Positions 6,275-7,027 of a stretch of DNA of 7,027 nt are shown here, piece after piece (the stretch's first letter is position 1; each line of letters starts with the position of its first letter). Both the position numbers and the translations under genes were made by a program. Where the stretch lies: assembly GCA_947372405.1 (NCBI GenBank), contig CANBTO010000260.1, positions 1 to 7,027 of the forward strand, written 5' to 3'. The notes under the pieces are model-generated. The model did not search any database. It was not told where the DNA came from and saw only the letters and a program-made list of their open reading frames with translations. This stretch comes from Verrucomicrobiaceae bacterium. Its GTDB lineage: Bacteria; Verrucomicrobiota; Verrucomicrobiae; Verrucomicrobiales; Akkermansiaceae.

Positions 6275-6840
6275 AAACCCTCCGCCCTCTCAAGGAGGAA
6301 GAACTCGCCGAGTGGGAGGAAGCCTACGCCGCAGTGGAAGCCTATCTCCAGGCCCTGCGCCTGAGGAACCGTCTGCTCGTCGCCGAACTCGTGCGCGGCA
6401 TCCTCTGGCGCGCGTCCGCCCGGCGCGTCGATGAACCGGACCAACCCGCCCGCCTGCTCGCCATGGAGGAGGCTCTGTCGGAAATCGCCGAGTGGACCCA
6501 GGACGTGCTCGACGTGCCGCTTGAGAACCGCCGGCTCGCCGCCCGCGGACGCCTCGCCCTGCTGCTGGCGGGCATGCCGGACAAGTGGCAGAGCGTTTTC
6601 CTGACCCCCGCCCCATGGCCGGAAGCGTTCGTGGAGGCGATGAAGCGCTCCTACCTTGCCGCAGGTCCGCGTTTCCACGCGCTCACCATGGTTCCACAGC
6701 CTCTTGAACTCAACGCCATCGGCACCGGTGCCGCACAATGGTGGGAAACCATGGACCGCAAGCCGATCATCCGCACCATGTTCTTCGGACTGCTCGTGTT
6801 CATCGCGCTGTTCACCGCCTGGTATTTCTTCCTCCACTGA
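6250..6840 (+). CDS. Unrecognised tail-anchored protein inside the opgG-opgH operon
   Basis: I do not recognise this 196-residue protein. Residues 14-110 look mostly helical and charged (EEELAEWEEAYAAVEAYLQ, then long Arg/Glu/Leu helices). A middle part has several Trp and Pro residues (PDKWQSVFL, PAPWPEAF). A single hydrophobic segment at about 174-195 ends the protein at FFLH. No signal peptide is present, so the bulk should be cytoplasmic with a C-terminal membrane anchor. The ATG at 6250 overlaps the end of opgG by 25 bases and is the only early start in frame; the stop overlaps the next start (TGATG). Position suggests a partner or regulator of the OpgH glucosyltransferase. In E. coli, OpgH has a cytoplasmic N-terminal region of about 140 residues before its first helix, which the gene downstream here lacks; this protein may replace it. 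That role is an inference. Confidence 0.8.
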   Translation: MGPPRHSLETLRPLKEEELAEWEEAYAAVEAYLQALRLRNRLLVAELVRGILWRASARRVDEPDQPARLLAMEEALSEIAEWTQDVLDVPLENRRLAARGRLALLLAGMPDKWQSVFLTPAPWPEAFVEAMKRSYLAAGPRFHALTMVPQPLELNAIGTGAAQWWETMDRKPIIRTMFFGLLVFIALFTAWYFFLH

Positions 6841-7027
6841 TGGAAAACCCCGTCCTGTCACCTTCAGACGACGTGAAGCCGTTCTACGGCCGCTACCGTA
6901 CGTTTGTCAGGCGCGCGTTGTTCTTCGGCAGCGTCGTGATCGTGAACGCCGCCTGCTGCCTGTGGCTCGCCGATCTGTTCTGGCGGATGAGTTTTCAGAA
7001 AGCGCACTACCCTCTGCTGGCGATCTT
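6840..7027 (+). CDS. mdoH: Probable OpgH/MdoH glucan glucosyltransferase, N-terminal part
   Basis: The window edge cuts this gene after 62 codons. The visible product begins MENPVLSPSDDVKPFYG, then RYRTFVRR, a hydrophobic helix at about 25-48 (RALFFGS to LADLFW), a short polar stretch RMSFQKAHY and the start of a second helix (PLLAI). The arginine-rich lead, a helix ending in LWLADLFWR and a second helix resume the pattern at the first membrane helices of OpgH enzymes, which polymerise UDP-glucose into glucan across the inner membrane. Its place directly after an opgG gene supports the call. The N-terminus before the first helix is about 24 residues, much shorter than in E. coli. The ATG overlaps the previous stop by one base. 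The glycosyltransferase domain is outside the window, so identity rests on context and this short match. Confidence 0.72.
   Translation, partial: MENPVLSPSDDVKPFYGRYRTFVRRALFFGSVVIVNAACCLWLADLFWRMSFQKAHYPLLAI

Noticed and set aside
6292..6298. Perfect AAGGAGG resembling a ribosome binding site
   Set aside because: No in-frame start codon follows at a suitable distance; the bases encode Lys-Glu-Glu in the unknown gene.
6271..6861. Minus-strand 196-codon frame opposite the unknown operon gene
   Set aside because: The plus frame has a membrane anchor and fits the operon with overlaps at both ends; the minus frame does neither.

Overview
The window reads as a GC-rich bacterial chromosome segment. 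It most resembles the Verrucomicrobiota (Luteolibacter/Haloferula-like). The reasons are the gene families present, the almost complete lack of Shine-Dalgarno sequences ahead of the starts, and an intergenic TTGATRG heptamer tract of a kind I associate with that phylum. This placement is an inference from gene content, not from a marker gene. The cell envelope is clearly Gram-negative: there is an outer-membrane lipid A deacylase-like barrel and a periplasmic glucan synthesis locus.

Left part (1-1100): a small possible membrane-protein gene with a CxxC motif and a PagL-like acyloxyacyl hydrolase gene both lie on the minus strand, with a hairpin between them. A 130-base divergent spacer separates them from the rest, which is all on the plus strand.

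Middle part (1101-4650): ispD (MEP isoprenoid pathway) overlaps an M16 zinc protease by four bases. A 160-base intergenic repeat element follows, built of heptamers arranged as a long, nearly perfect inverted repeat. After it come a YwaF/TIGR02206-type polytopic membrane protein and a class I SAM-dependent methyltransferase.

Right part (4690-7027): a candidate sigma-70-type promoter directly precedes a GTG-started opgG/mdoG-like gene (periplasmic glucan biosynthesis, GH186-related). This overlaps an unrecognised 196-residue protein with one C-terminal membrane helix. That gene in turn overlaps the 5' end of a gene cut by the window edge, which looks like the opgH/mdoH glucosyltransferase. The three genes overlap (25 and 1 bases) and should form one operon for making and exporting osmoregulated periplasmic glucans. 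The unknown protein between G and H is the best candidate here for an undescribed component.

The main points to follow up are the extra gene inside the opgG-opgH operon, the heptamer inverted-repeat element, and the possible leaderless start of opgG. No tRNA, rRNA, CRISPR array or insertion sequence was seen.
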